A stretch of 64,000 bases of DNA from Stenocarpella maydis (Eukaryota > Ascomycota > Sordariomycetes > Diaporthales > Diaporthaceae): NCBI GenBank assembly GCA_002270565.1, contig NQMI01000077.1, forward strand, positions 62,001 through 126,000, given 5' to 3'. Shown here in pieces: positions 33,064 through 45,159 of this stretch. The notes beneath the pieces are model-generated. The model saw only the letters and a list, made by a program, of their open reading frames with translations, had not been told where the DNA came from and ran no database searches. The translations under genes and the position numbers were made by a program. The number at the start of each line of letters is the position of its first letter. Position 1 is the stretch's first letter.

Positions 33064-36000
33064 CCACTTTAGAAATTAATAATATAAGTATAATATTAAA
33101 ATTTCTTAATATACTTAATATTAGTATATTTATTAGTATACTTATATAAGAGATAATAGCTATATACGGTAATAAGGACTATGTAATAGTAGCCTTTATA
33201 ATGAAAAATCTTAAATAAAACGTTATATAAGAGTCTTAGTAAATAAAAGCTAAACCTTAATATTATATAAAGATATTTATATAATATACTCTTTATTATT
33301 CTAAATATTATATAATAATAAAAGACTTTTAAATTAACTTATATTAATAAAAAAATAATTATAAGCTGCTAGTTAGTAAGACTTCTAATTAGGAGTATAA
33401 GTTATTATATACTAATACTAGTAATTTAGATAATAGGCAGGTATAGGAAGCTAAAGAAGATAAGAGAATTAGTTAAAGTAGTAAATATAATAGTATATAG
33501 GATAGTAAGAAAAAGGAGATAAAGATAGGATTATATAATACTTTAATATAGAAATAAAGCTTATAAAAACTATATATATATTATATACTAAAGAGAACAA
33601 AAGAAGTTAAAAAAAGAAAAGAAAGTTTATAGGTTTAAATACTTATTAAAGAAGTATATAAATATATATTACTAATATACCCTCCTTAATAATTAAGTAA
33701 GTATTTACTTATATAAGTAATTCTGAATATACGTAATTCTGAATATAAGTAATTCTGAATATAAGTAATTCTGAATATAAGTAATTCTGAATATAAGTAA
33801 TTTACTAATAGTAAATAAAGAAGCTATTAAAGGCATTATAGATAAGTTTCCTTTATTTACTAGCTTAAGAAACTGCTTTTAATATAAAAGGAGGAAGAAG
33901 AGGGAAGTAAAAAGTATTATTATAATATTAAGAAGTTAGCTAACTTTCTAAATATATTATATATTATTTGTATTAAATTTAATTAAAATAAGTTAATTAA
34001 CTTAACTTTAATTTTAAAAGATAGCTATAAAAAAGAGCTATTATATAAATAATTTAACTTACTTAAAGTATAATCTTTAGAAATATATAATCTTAAAATA
34101 AAAGAGAGTTTATATTAGAATAGTATTATATTAAATTGCATATAACCCCTATTAGCTAGCTAGGTTAGCTAATTAAGCTAGGGGAAGAGGCTACTCTTCC
34201 TAGTTATATAGGATAATCCTGCTTTCTCTATAGAGAGTAATTAAGTAAGTAATTATAGAACCATTAACTAGAACCCTATATGTATACATACTATTGCTAT
34301 ACAGCAAAGGCTATTTAATACTATATATATATATATATATCAAAGTACCTAAATTATTTTAAATTAGTTTAAATATTTATTTATTTATTCAAAGTAGGCT
34401 TAACTATGTAGCTTGATAAAAAGTTATATTTTATTAATTAATTAAAAAGATAATGGGTGCCTTAAATAAGAATAAATAATATGATATATTAGCTCTTTAT
34501 ATCAATTTGATAATTATTACCTATTATTAGTTCCTAAGCTCTATAAATTCAGACTTTTTATATTGATTAGAATATTTAATAATTTTAATCAAGGTTATTT
34601 AACTTATTATGAAGTTAGTTTTATTAAAGTTATAGAGATTATGTTTTAGGATTTTCTATTTAGCTATTATATTATAAAGTAATTAAAATTAATCCTTAAT
34701 AACCTTTAGATCTTTATAGCTAGCCTTTTAATAATTATATGGCTAATTAAAAGTAGGTTCTAGGCTTGATTATTTTTTTAATAAAGTATTATATTTAATA
34801 TTCACTTATTAGCCTATTATTATATAATATTAATAAAAGGTTAGCACTACGTTATATATTTTTAAATTCTATTAGAAATTCTTAAATATTTCCTCTAACT
34901 ATATATTTAATAAGTATTTATTCTTTAATTGGGTTAAGATGATATTTTTAATACTTAAATCTTTATAGCTATATTATTATAATATTCTATAATATAATAT
35001 AGTTTAAGGAATACTAAAGGTTTTAATTGATATAGCTATATTTATAAGTTTTATATTATTTATTTTAAATTTCTGAATAAATGAAATAGCCAAAAGTAAT
35101 TTACTTTTTTAAGATATAGGCAATATATTATTATTATGAAATTTTAATGTATTAAATATTTCAATGGATAGAAAAATATAAGAATAATATAAAAATTAGA
35201 GATATAACTAGTACTAAAAAGTGCTGCTCTATATAAACCTTAAAACTTTTTAGCTTTACTATACCTACCCTAACTTTTTTAAATTTATAAAATTAATTAG
35301 ATTAAGTAATTAAGTGTAGTCAGTTCTAATTAGTGCTAATTTTTATTTTATATTTAGCTCTAGGCATGTGCTAGGATAGCTTAAAGTAGTGAATTTGCTG
35401 AGAACTGGCTACTTTCTGGTATTTTATGTTATATAAGCTATAATAAAATTTATTAAAAAGTAAATAAATATTGAATATAGCTACTTTGATTTTCTATATA
35501 AAAATATTTATATCAACTCTATTTAAAATAGTTAAATTAAGCTTAAAATAAATATAAAATTCAAGGTAGCTTAAACTTTATATACTTTAATTATATTATT
35601 TTTATTCAGGACTTTATATCTTTTTACATAAGCTTTATTAGTAAAATAAAAATATAATGGTTTAAAATAATGTTTTTTTTAAATAATTAAGCTAAAAACT
35701 TTTAAAATTCTTAAAAAGAATTATAGCTTATTTATATACTTATAATCAAATCTTAAAATCTTTATTTCTTTTAGGCTTAGTTTAAAGATTTTAATAGGGT
35801 TAGTATAAACATTTTTTATGTAGAAAATTAAGCTAGCTATATCTAGTCCTAGCTACTTCCTAGTACCTTATGTTATAAGTATATATATATATAGGTAAAT
35901 TAAAGCCCTATTAGCTGCTTAGTTATCTAGTAGACCTACTTACTTATATCTTTTAATACTTAAGACCTCTTTCTTAGCTAGAGTTACAAAATTATAGTAT

Positions 36001-36690
36001 ATATATATATATATAATATAAATTTCTATATATTATTAATATTAAGAAACAACCTGGTTATATAATGAACTTTAAATAAACACCATTCTATAAAATAAAG
36101 TATAGTAATTAAAATACTAAGTTGTTTATATTTTTTATTAAATATTAGCTAATTATAGTTACTTTAATAGTAGGAATCTAAAATTTAAGCTTTTTAGTTT
36201 ATACTTTTAAATCTAATATATTAAAATGTATATTACATAAAGATTTAAATATTAAGTAATGAAATATGTAATATAAATTAGAAAACTTTGCTTTATATAA
36301 TAATATTTTTCTTACATTTATTATACTATTCTCTAATTGTGTAATACCCGTATTAGTTAAAATTATATATATATATATTATTGTAACTCTATTCTTAGCC
36401 CTCTTAACCTTTCCCAGGATATAAAAGATAATACTAACTTAATTTTAATTAATATATTAAGGATAGCTGCCCTATGTCTATATCTCATTTTATAATAAGC
36501 TATATTTATAATAATAATAACATTATTATTATAAAGTTAATGTGTTAAATTAATTACTATTATATTATTCTATTATGATATATAACCTAGCTAATGGTTA
36601 TTTATAATATATTAATTAATGTTAAGTTAATACCTCTTATTCAATGGAAAATATTTATTAAGATTATGGGAATAATGTTTAAACCCTAGA
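33064..36690. other. RIP-degraded AT-rich DNA with unresolved repeats
   Basis: Stop-dense AT-rich sequence with no gene. It holds a five-unit 16-bp tandem repeat (33721-33800) and segments at 35211-35430 and 35834-35880 that match 25498-25720 in reverse complement. Composition returns toward normal at about 36660-36690. Confidence 0.75.
33721..33800. repeat. 16-bp tandem repeat, five units
   Basis: Five consecutive copies of TTCTGAATATAAGTAA, the first with one change and the others identical, inside otherwise degraded DNA. Confidence 0.95.
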
Positions 36691-37523
36691 GGGTATAGGC
36701 AACTCGGTCATGCTAGATAATTAAGCAGCTAGTGGGGCCTCTTATGCACACATACTCACAGCTCTTATGCCTGGGATTTATGTGTAGGTCATGTGATGTA
36801 TAAAGGCTAAGGCACGCACAGCTTGATGCGCTATAACATGCTTTAGGATAACCTCCTTGCTACGCTTAATTACTCTTAAGTGACCAAGAAGCATGAAAGT
36901 TAACCGTGTGCCAATTCGTGGCATGTTGTTACGCAGTGAAAACCGGATTTCTATAATAGTTGGACAAAGTAGGGCAAGGTTGCAGAAGGGCGTGGAGTCT
37001 ACGGCGTGGAGCTCCGCGTATCGTGCCACAGTCTGGACCTGAGCAAGAGACAGGCAGGTGCTTGACCACCGAACTCGAGGTCCGCGCGACAAAAATCAGT
37101 CGATGAGACCGGAATAGAGGAGCTCGCTGCAGCATTGTTTAGTGAAAATGATATGTTCTAGCATCGAGACGTCAATTGGAGCACCACAAGGGCAGGAGGT
37201 TTGGTGCCGGACTTGCCTGACGGTCCGGGCCGAGCGCGGCTCACGCCGAGTTCCCGAGTCATGCCCGCCAGATGCTGTCACGGCAAGAAGTCAATGAATG
37301 GACAGTTTGTTGATCTGCGCTGAGGCTGCTGCCCTGGCGGAACGTATTCCTTCATCATTCCTGTGGGGATTGCCTGGGGGTGCAAGCTCAACGAGTCTAT
37401 TAGGTAGTGGACTAAGCTTGCAAGGGGTTTACCGCACAGCGAGTCTGATCCGGACTATGAATGCAATGCCATATTGATGGGATATCCTACTGCTGTTTTC
37501 TAGAGGGCGGGTAGTTGCACTAG
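36691..37523. other. Left margin of the GC-rich gene island
   Basis: Normal-composition DNA between the AT-rich block and the oxidoreductase gene. Short minus-strand frames (36778-37281) look weakly protein-like, but no family, start or splice pattern could be supported. Confidence 0.5.
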
Positions 37524-38999
37524 CTAAACCTTCTGGTTTTCAGGCCAGCCAGCCCGGCCATACTGGTTTGCCCACTTGACCTTGACCCCCAAGTGGTGCG
37601 CCGCCCTCAAGACGAATTCCGGTTCCCTGAGAAATTGTCTTGCCATGATAACCACATCCGCCTTGGACTTGTCCTCGCACCTTTCGCCCAAGGAAACGGA
37701 GTCGATGGCACCCTTTTCAGGGTCTTCGCCGGCCGTGTACAGGTACTCGCTCTGCACGATGTCCCTGGCCATGTCCGCGGTCGTGATGAGGCCTACCGCC
37801 CCGATGAGAAGCTTCTTGCCGGCCTCTTTAAGGCTCTGACGGATCTTACCGGCGGGGTTAACCTGGTAGAAAGGATGCAGGTCTATCTTTTGCTCGTTGT
37901 TGTTGCCGCCCGAGCTGCAGTCCAGGAGGTCGACCCCGAGCCCGGGGAGCATGTGGGCCAGCCTGATGCTCTGCTCGAGATCCCAGCTGTCCTTGCCATC
38001 CCACCCCATCCACTCCGTCATGGAAATGCGGAGAAAGAGCGGCATGGTCTCGGGAATGACGCCACGGACTGCCTTGATGATCTCAACAAGGAAACGGATG
38101 CGGTTCTCAAAGGATCCGCCCCACTCGTCGGTTCGTGTCTGCGAAGGGGGTCAGTAAGGCTTCGCCATGGCCGGCCCCGAGTAATCAGGAAGCTACTCAC
38201 GTTGCTGAGGGGCGACATGAATTGGTTGATGAGATACCCATGAGCGCCGTGGATCTCAATAAGGTCAAAGCCCGCCACAACGGCCCGCTTCGAGGCCGCA
38301 ACAAACGCCTCAATAGTCTCCCTAATCTGCCCCGTCGTCATCTCCTTGACCCTTGGGAACGTGTCGGCGAAGGGGATCGGGCTCGGCGCCCAGACGTTGT
38401 CGGGCCACCCGCCGAGCTCCGCAGTGGCGATGTGGCCCTCGCCGGCCTTGCGCTGGTGCCACGGTGCAATAGTGCTCGCCTTGCGGCCCGCGTGGGCCAG
38501 CTGGCAGCCAACCTTGTGGCCCTGGGAGTGCACGAAATCGGTGATGCGCCTCAGCGGCACAACCTGGCTGTCCTTCCAGAGGCCCGAGTCCTCCGGGGAA
38601 ATGCGGCCGTTTGGGAGCACCGAGGTCGCCTCGATTATGGTCAGGGCGGCCCCGCGTACGGCGAATGAGCCGAGATGGACAAGGTGCTTCGCCGTTTGTT
38701 AGTTATTGGCTGCCACTTTAAGTTCGAGAAGAGCAGCGCGGTAGAAGCTGCAAACCGAGGGGAACAACCCAGTCTGTGAGGTGGCCGTCATCTGCACTGT
38801 ACTGACACATGGGCGCCACCACGAAGCGGTTTGCCAACTCGACACCCCTGATGGTCAGGGGATGGAAGATGGTTGGTGTCGCATGCGGGTGCTCAGGGTC
38901 AAAGTCGAGTGCTGTACCGGTCGGTGGTTCCTGAGCTGGCGTGTAGAAGGGGGCGCCTTCAGCAGGTTTGCTTGCTGTTGCCTTGTGGAGTGTGACCAT
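37524..38999 (-). CDS. NADH:flavin oxidoreductase, old yellow enzyme family (YqjM-like)
   Basis: Three exons: 38999-38769, 38686-38201 and 38138-37524, 443 aa. Intron 1 (82 bp) has the unusual donor GTTGTT but a good AACTAAC branch and AAG end; intron 2 (62 bp) is GTGAGT...CTGAC...CAG. The fold is an FMN-binding TIM barrel that reduces activated C=C bonds with NAD(P)H. Visible motifs, in order: VAPMCQYSADDGHLTDW with the redox-tuning Cys of the YqjM class, EATSVLPNGRISPED, QLAHAGRK, IHGAHGYLINQF with the substrate-binding His pair, RISMTEW, and a C-terminal phosphate-loop segment ending DVVIMARQFLREP. The start was set at MVTLHK because residues further upstream lack family resemblance. The gene is intact, the first of the island, and shares orientation with the peptidase gene upstream. 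Substrate is unknown; a cytosolic enzyme is expected as no signal peptide is present. Confidence 0.93.
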
Positions 39000-39800
39000 G
39001 TTGAGCGACGGCGGCTGGTTCGCAAGTTCGAGGTTGAGTTTGTAAAGAGTCCAGGCCCAGATGCGGTGTGCCTGGACGTCAAACGTAGAAAGTGTGTCTT
39101 TCTTAAAGGGCCGCTCACAATTGAACACGCTCGCGATCTTCCAGTCGGCGTTTTTTAGTGGACCAGCGCGCGATATGCACGCCACGCATCATTGGACGAT
39201 GGCTCCGACTTATATGCAAGACTGGCCGAGATTACCACCTGCTCCGCCCGCATGCAAGCAATACAGTAAGCATTCTCTTAATGTCAGTGTTGAAATATTC
39301 TAGACTACTTCAGCTGGGATTGTTTCTTACAAGCTCGGCTCACTCCCATCTGTAGCCGGGAGCTGGACTGCACATGGGGGAGAATCGTGCACCAATCGAT
39401 GACCCAAGTGATTGCAGTTATTAGTGCAGTCGTGGCAGGCCCGGCAGCCTCATGAGTATAGGTATCTTGGGTAATCTGGCTCAGATCATAACCTATGCCC
39501 CCCGCGTCTCGCTCACGCATGCTGTTGCGAACCTTGTTTCACTGTCGCGCATTCCAATGCTCAGCAAACAGCACGGTAGTCTCAAGGGACCGTGCAAATG
39601 TAATTCGGACGACTCTCCGCCTCGTTTCAATTGTCGCCTGTCTGCTCCCAACCCACCAAACGCCCTTGGCTCGCTCGACCTTCACACTGATGAGTCAGTC
39701 CTGCGATAGCTCAACACGGTCACATAGGGTGATTGAACCAAAATGCCAGTCACGCTTTTCAGTTGCGGAACGCCTTCGGATGCGGTACAGACATGCAGCT
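39000..39800. other. Intergenic region, oxidoreductase upstream region
   Basis: Should contain the promoter of the oxidoreductase gene and the 3' UTR of the peptidase gene. I see no coding sequence of its own. Confidence 0.6.
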
Positions 39801-40734
39801 TCACAACTCGGCCTCGGCGATTTCCCCAGAATTACTGAGCTCGCTCTCGACGAGCGACCGCAAAAGTTGTATAGCAATCTCCCGCCCAAGGTCGATCGAC
39901 TCGCGGTATAAGTCTGCGGGCTCAGGTTTCACGGCCGGGACATGCATGAATAAGACCCTCTTCCGCTGCTCTGCCCGGAGGCAGGTGGCCAGGCTGTTGA
40001 AATATATGTAGTCGCAGAGGAAATGACCGGCGTCGTCTGACGACTTCAGCGTAAGATGCCCCTGGAGATAGATCACATTAGACCCATCGGAGTCTGTCCG
40101 CACCACTAGCCCGCCCCGCCCCGGGAGGAGGAGAAGGGGGGGGGGGATAGACCGCATGTACTCACCGGCAAGTACGTCTCCCATCTCCTCTTGATGTCTG
40201 CCACGTCAAGATCGGTGGTCAACTGAGCAGGTATCCCGTGCCAGGGGTAATCATCAGACGAAGGGTTCTGGTTGGGAAGCTTCTCATCCAGGTCGAGGAG
40301 TTTATAATCGTCCCTGTGGCCGAGGCTCTCTAGCACATACTGCTTCTTGGTGGACGCCATGCCGATATGCAGGACGTAATCAATTTTCGAGACGCCTTCG
40401 AAGTCTGGCTGCCACAGCTTTGGAATGAGATTCCGGACGGCCGAGTACGTGACGCGTACCGGCTCGGGATGGACTACGATTCGGACCGGAGGTAAGGGTA
40501 GAGACCGGCCTCGAACTGCAGTCGAGGACTTGGCATTTAGGGGAGGGAGGTAGTCGGGCAGGGAGGAGGCGATGTCCCAGCTGGGGTTTCGAGGGTACTG
40601 ATCCTTGAACGGCTGCAGTGCGCGGTCAGCAACAGCTGCCGGGCGGGCCATATCATACGGGGGCAGAGCAGACTTACGCCGAACCCCGTAACCAGGACAG
40701 TGATCTCGTCCTGGGACTTGTCTGTAGAACCCAT
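39801..40734 (-). CDS. Pyroglutamyl peptidase type I (peptidase family C15)
   Basis: Three exons: 40734-40678, 40612-40162 and 40105-39801, 270 aa. The enzyme removes N-terminal pyroglutamate from peptides; family members are cytosolic cysteine peptidases. MGSTDKSQDEITVLVTGFG|PFKDQYPRNPSW spans intron 1 (GTAAGT...CTGAC...CAG, 65 bp). The catalytic triad can be placed: Glu in QYVLESLGHRD, Cys in DAGHFLCDYIYF and His in VLFMHVPA. Intron 2 is a problem. The canonical GTGAGT donor after codon CCG (exon end 40166) is out of frame with exon 3, while GTACAT four bases later (exon end 40162) restores the frame with acceptor CTAG. That intron contains an 11-base C/G homopolymer, but its length does not affect the frame of the spliced message. 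The product looks active if the weak donor is used. Confidence 0.85.
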
Positions 40735-42185
40735 TGTGTAGAGTGCCGCGGTGAGTGGATGTTCAGGGGACCAGATGAGGCAAGGAGGCAGTTCCGGTGC
40801 AAGGTCACGGGCAGGAGAGCCGGCAATGTGCGAAAGGGCTGGTTGCTCTACTGAAGGCTCCCTACGCGGCCCGGAAGGAGGAGCTGATCTGACCAGATTC
40901 GGCCGAGGTGACAGGGCAGGAGACAGAGGCAAGGGGGGTGCAGATGCTTAGAAAGACATGTTAGCATGTTGTATGTCAGACCCGGCGGGATCAATGACGG
41001 AGAAGAGGCCACGAAGAAGTGGCGGCGGCACAGTTGGGCGAGTGGGCTGTCGGAAATGTGATTGGGAAGGGCGAAGGAGAGGGCAGACGTGGCGCGTGGC
41101 GAGTGGCGACATGTGCTGCGTGAGAGGACGTACCTTGGGCCCTGGCCGGCAGCAGCAACGGGAAGAAGTGGTCCGGGGCGGGGAGGTGAGGAAGCACAAG
41201 TCCGGACAGAGCCTTGATTTGAGGAAGAGAATGAATATGAGGTTGGGTCAACGGGATTGGATTGGATTGGGGTTGAGTTAGTTGATGGCACGGATCGCAT
41301 CCCACAACTCCCCCGCCCGTCCGTCGCATCGAAGCTGGGGGGCCGAGGGGCAGGGGCAGGGGCAGGGGCAGGGGCCTAATGAGCATAACCTTAGTGTAGA
41401 CTAGTGTAGACTAGTGTATTGATGACGAGCGAGCAACCGCGCGCACTCGACGGGCGGGACGGGGACTACCTAGGGTCTAGGTAGGTGCCTCTAAGGTTGT
41501 GTGTAGCGGTTTTAGAAAGAAGTCTTGTTCTAGAAGTCTTGTTCTAGAAGTCTTCTTCTAGAAGCATTCCTCGGCCTGGGCCTGCCTGGTCCAAGCAGTC
41601 CCACCCGGCTGCAGGTACATATATGCACCCGTGTAGACCACCACCACCTCGCCCACGGCGCACATCCACATCACTTCCCCTACCACAAACATGCTGTGCT
41701 ACAGCTTCCATTTGAGCACGCGCTCGCTCCTTCTCGGCCATGTTCGCTAATAATGTACATACATACCTACCTCGGTACCCAGGTAGGTAGGTCCCTGGGT
41801 ATTGGCTAGATTGGTCCAAATCACTCCAGCCCGTTGTGCAACAGATGCCAATACTCGTTGGACTTGCTGGAGAAACCTTGGAGGCCATGTCTCGAGGAAG
41901 GCGCAGCTAAGGAGTCTGTCTGTGTCTCGTTGCGGCTGACCAAGGCGACGACGGATGCACCTTTGGCAAAGGAGTAAGCCACGATTGAAGCGTCTCGTCT
42001 CGCATGCTATATAGACGTGCCACTTCTCCCCAGACTCCAGACGAGAGAAGCATCATCTATCCATCCACAATCCCCAAGCTGTCCAACTCGTCCAAGCCAG
42101 AGACAACATTGTAGAAGACTTCACCGGCGCTTGCTTATCCAACATTTTGCTATCCTCTAGAGAACTCTTGACATCCAGGGCCAAA
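40735..42185. other. Intergenic region with several short tandem repeats
   Basis: The divergent promoter region between the peptidase (-) and the secreted-protein gene (+). It holds a GGGGCA hexamer array (41347-41376), three AGTGTAGACT-like units (41393-41420), three CTAGAAGTCTTGTTCT-like units (about 41520-41566) and GGTAGGTA motifs. I see no supported gene. Confidence 0.6.
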
Positions 42186-43067
42186 ATGCACCGCGCGGGT
42201 CCCTCCGTCCTCGCCCTCCTCGGCCTCCTAGGCCTCTCCGTTTGCGCTCCAACCCAGGTGCTCACCACGCCCTCTTCCACGGCGGCTCCGACCCACGTTG
42301 CCCCGTCCGCCTGCACCACCTACTACCCTTCTGTCCAGAGGCAGCTCGACGAGTCTGCTCCGAACGTCAAGCAGCCCAACACGGCCACCGGAACCAAGGC
42401 GTTCCGTGTCGCCCAGTCCGTCTCCTTTACTGACAATGTCAAGTTCGACCGGGTCCACCAGCACGTCCTCTTCGACAACATCGCCCCCGGCTCCTGGGAC
42501 TGCCAGCTTATGGTCTCTTGGTACGTTCCTCTTCTGTTGGCAACAACCTGCACTTCCACGGTGATCCAGCTGACCCCACGGAACAGGCCATCCGCTGCCG
42601 CCTTGGAAACGGCCACTGCCTCCAGGTTTGGTACCTTTGGTTCCTCCACCATCAGCCTCGACGTGTACAGTGCTTCATACAATGCCTCATTGCTTCATTC
42701 TCGCCCCAGGCCAGACGGTACCAAGGTTGGCGTACCCGAGGACTCGCCTTTTGCAACCTGGCAGTCAATGACCAACGCCATGAGGGTCCACCCGGGCACC
42801 GATGATCACCCCACCAAGGGCCACTCTCAGAAGACACACGAGAATGAACACGGCGCTTCAGTTACACTGACACCCTTCGGCACCGTTGGCGTCAACCCTG
42901 GCGAATACGGGCTGACCATCAACTCACGCGCTTGTCCCCAGGCCGGCGAAGACGGCACTCTCCAATTCTTGTTTGAGATCCCCAGCACCGACTCTCGTAA
43001 TGCGAGCATTGGCTTTTTGGGAAGCGCAGAGAAGGGTGCTGGTGTCTACCTGCTCGCCAACTGCTAG
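42186..43067 (+). CDS. Secreted protein with But2-like C-terminal domain
   Basis: Two exons: 42186-42520 and 42587-43067, 271 aa. Residues 1-22 (MHRAGPSVLALLGLLGLSVCA) are a signal peptide. A Thr/Pro/Ala-rich linker follows, then ACTTYYPSVQRQL, a beta-rich middle with LFDNIAPGSWDCQLMVSW, and a C-terminal block PGEYGLTINSRACP...LQFLFEIP...EKGAGVYLLANC. This layout resembles the fungal 'But2 C-terminal' secreted proteins, whose biochemical role is poorly known. The 66-bp intron (GTACGT...CTGAC...CAG) is a multiple of three without stops, so the unspliced frame is also open; splicing joins MVSW to PSAAALE. The start was chosen for the signal peptide; an ATG 39 bp upstream is in frame. Extracellular location is inferred from the leader. 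The effector idea is only a possibility. Confidence 0.7.
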   Translation: MHRAGPSVLALLGLLGLSVCAPTQVLTTPSSTAAPTHVAPSACTTYYPSVQRQLDESAPNVKQPNTATGTKAFRVAQSVSFTDNVKFDRVHQHVLFDNIAPGSWDCQLMVSWYVPLLLATTCTSTVIQLTPRNRPSAAALETATASRFGTFGSSTISLDVYSASYNASLLHSRPRPDGTKVGVPEDSPFATWQSMTNAMRVHPGTDDHPTKGHSQKTHENEHGASVTLTPFGTVGVNPGEYGLTINSRACPQAGEDGTLQFLFEIPSTDSRNASIGFLGSAEKGAGVYLLANC

Positions 43068-43791
43068 ATTGCGGTCCACGGACGGGCACCTTGGGGCCAT
43101 TGCACACAACCAGCAGCCAGAAATCCGTGATGCTGGTGGTGGTGGCGGAGGGTGCGGTTGTACCCATCTCGAGTTTCTTTTGTCTTTGTTCTGGTGTGTG
43201 ATTCGGTTGGTTATTGGGAGAGGCGGGTGAACATGGTTGCCAGTATGATTTGGGATGAGTCATAATTGCTTTCATAGGTACAACAAAGGTCAATCCAACG
43301 CTGTTGGGAGATCAACATCATCCACCAGTATCCTCGGGCCATTGGCATATGCTTACACAAAATGTAAGCGCCGAGCGCTCTCTGCCACAACAGAATCAAG
43401 GATACAAGCAGACCGAGTTTCTCCTACTCTGGACCTAAGACTTCACAGGAATCTCTAGCCCCCTCTAAAGTTTAGCTACACACTACCTACTTGGTAGGCA
43501 GGCTCCAGGTCGATCCACTTAGCCCACTTAGATGCCTCTCTGGGCTTGGTAGGCTCTGGCCACACTGTTTGTTATATCATGAGACTTATTTTATGCCTCC
43601 AAATATCCACTTCCCCCCTGGTGGGTTATTTGTTATGAAGTGGTCGCTGAAGGGTCCCCAAACAGTGATCATCCGGGACGGGGACGGGCATCAGGACCAT
43701 GACGCTGCTGTGTCCACGGTTCTGGGTGCCGGAATCTGCTCGATGTGTTCCACAATTCAAAGGGTGCAAGTAGATCCTAGAGGATTAGCAT
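43068..43791. other. Intergenic region
   Basis: The 3' flanks of the secreted-protein gene (+) and the broken reductase (-). No coding sequence was found. Confidence 0.6.
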
Positions 43792-44968
43792 CTAATGCAT
43801 AGCCCGGTATTCACTACCGCAATCTCCCAGTTTTTGGGACAATGCCTTCGTCCTAGACCTAATGTCACCCAAGACGACGTTGTCAATGGCCAACATATTA
43901 TCCTTGTCCAGCTTGAACGTGAAGATTCTGAGGTTTTCAGCCGCATGGCTCGGTACTCCTAGTCTGTTGCCCACGATTATGGTACCGACAGCTGGCTGCT
44001 GAAGGACCCATCGGGAGGCGACGTTCGTAAGGGAGATTCCTTCACCGTATTTCTCCGCCACCGAGGAAAGTGTCTCCAAGAGTCCCTGGAACTCAGGCCA
44101 GCCCCCCTCACGTCTGTATTACATCGAAATAGTGCGATTGGGTGAGAGTCTGGGCCGTGATACTGCCCGGCCGGAGCTATCTTACTCGCCTTTCGTTGCG
44201 AAGGTGTAAGCCTCGTCGTCTCTGAATATTGCAATGTCCGGTATAGGTTGGCCAAGCTACTTTGGCGAGATGAAGCCGCCGCACTTTGGGTTCGTGCAAA
44301 TAGTATTAGCTCTTATTCACAAGCAGCCTCTGCAGGCTAGGGCGGTCTCTGGGCCACGGTAACTCACAAGAGACCCATAGGTGAGGAGCCTGAGGCCGTA
44401 CTTCCCACACACGGCGGACATGCATTGTAGAGGGCGTAAGTCGACAAGCGAGCACTGTATATCCCTTGTTAGCTAGGACCCCCACCCTCCGCTATAGTCG
44501 CGCACCTGGACTTGATTGGAGACAAGCCCGACGGCTCCAGTCTTTTCCACGAGGTACTTGCAGGCCTCCTCCGTGTGCTGGGAATCAAAGTTGCACAGCC
44601 CGATGGCGGAGACGAGTTCAGGATGCATCTTCGTGATCCTCACAAGTTCGATGAGGATATCCAAGTACTCTGTTGAAGAGTACTACACATGCTGTCAGTC
44701 TCCGCATCTGTAAGAGAATGTGGGCGGAGAGGTGGCTCACGCCCACTCACATCGTGCCAATGGAACTGCAAGAGCTCAACCCGGCCACCGAGGCGTCGCG
44801 ACCTCTCCCTTACGGCCTTCAGGACATAGTCCGTGGTCATCGGCTGGCTGATAGGGCCAAAAACGCACCACTTCGTTGCCGCGTGAACAGCATCCCGCAA
44901 CTCAACAGGCAGCCTGTTGCGAAAATCCCCATAGATCAGCTCAGCGTCGCCGTAATGATCTGCCATGT
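43792..44968 (-). pseudogene. Aldo/keto reductase, main part of a broken gene
   Basis: Minus-strand pieces in order give most of an aldo/keto reductase, an NADP(H)-dependent TIM-barrel oxidoreductase. 44968 onward reads ...DMADHYGDAELIYGDFRNRLP, with the catalytic Asp and Tyr region. It continues WCVFGPISQPMT and ELLQFHWHD, then DILIELVRI...IGLCNFDSQHTEEA, GLVSNQVQ, CSLVDLRPLQCMSAVCGKYGLRLLTYGSL, and after damage ETLSSVAEKYGEGISLTN...RWVLQQPAVGTIIVGNRLGV to LGDCGSEYRAMH. Introns are partly recognisable. The middle (about 44300-44090) carries a TAG after GGFISPK, a TGA and frameshifts. The N-terminal beta-alpha unit is missing here and lies inverted at 45750-45915. The copy is therefore doubly inactivated. 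Confidence 0.85.
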
Positions 44969-45159
44969 CTTGTGATGGTTCCTGTTAGTAAGCAACTCCC
45001 ACTTTTTCTCACGAGGAGGCCAGTCGGAAGTGGGCGTGAGGTGGTCGCAGGATGCCCTCATCTCGAATCGTGAGTCTCAATCTCCCGCAGATGCAGCAGT
45101 AGCCAAGGTTCTCACTACATTTCACCCGTGAATAGTGCCTGCCTCCTGTCCTCCTCAGA

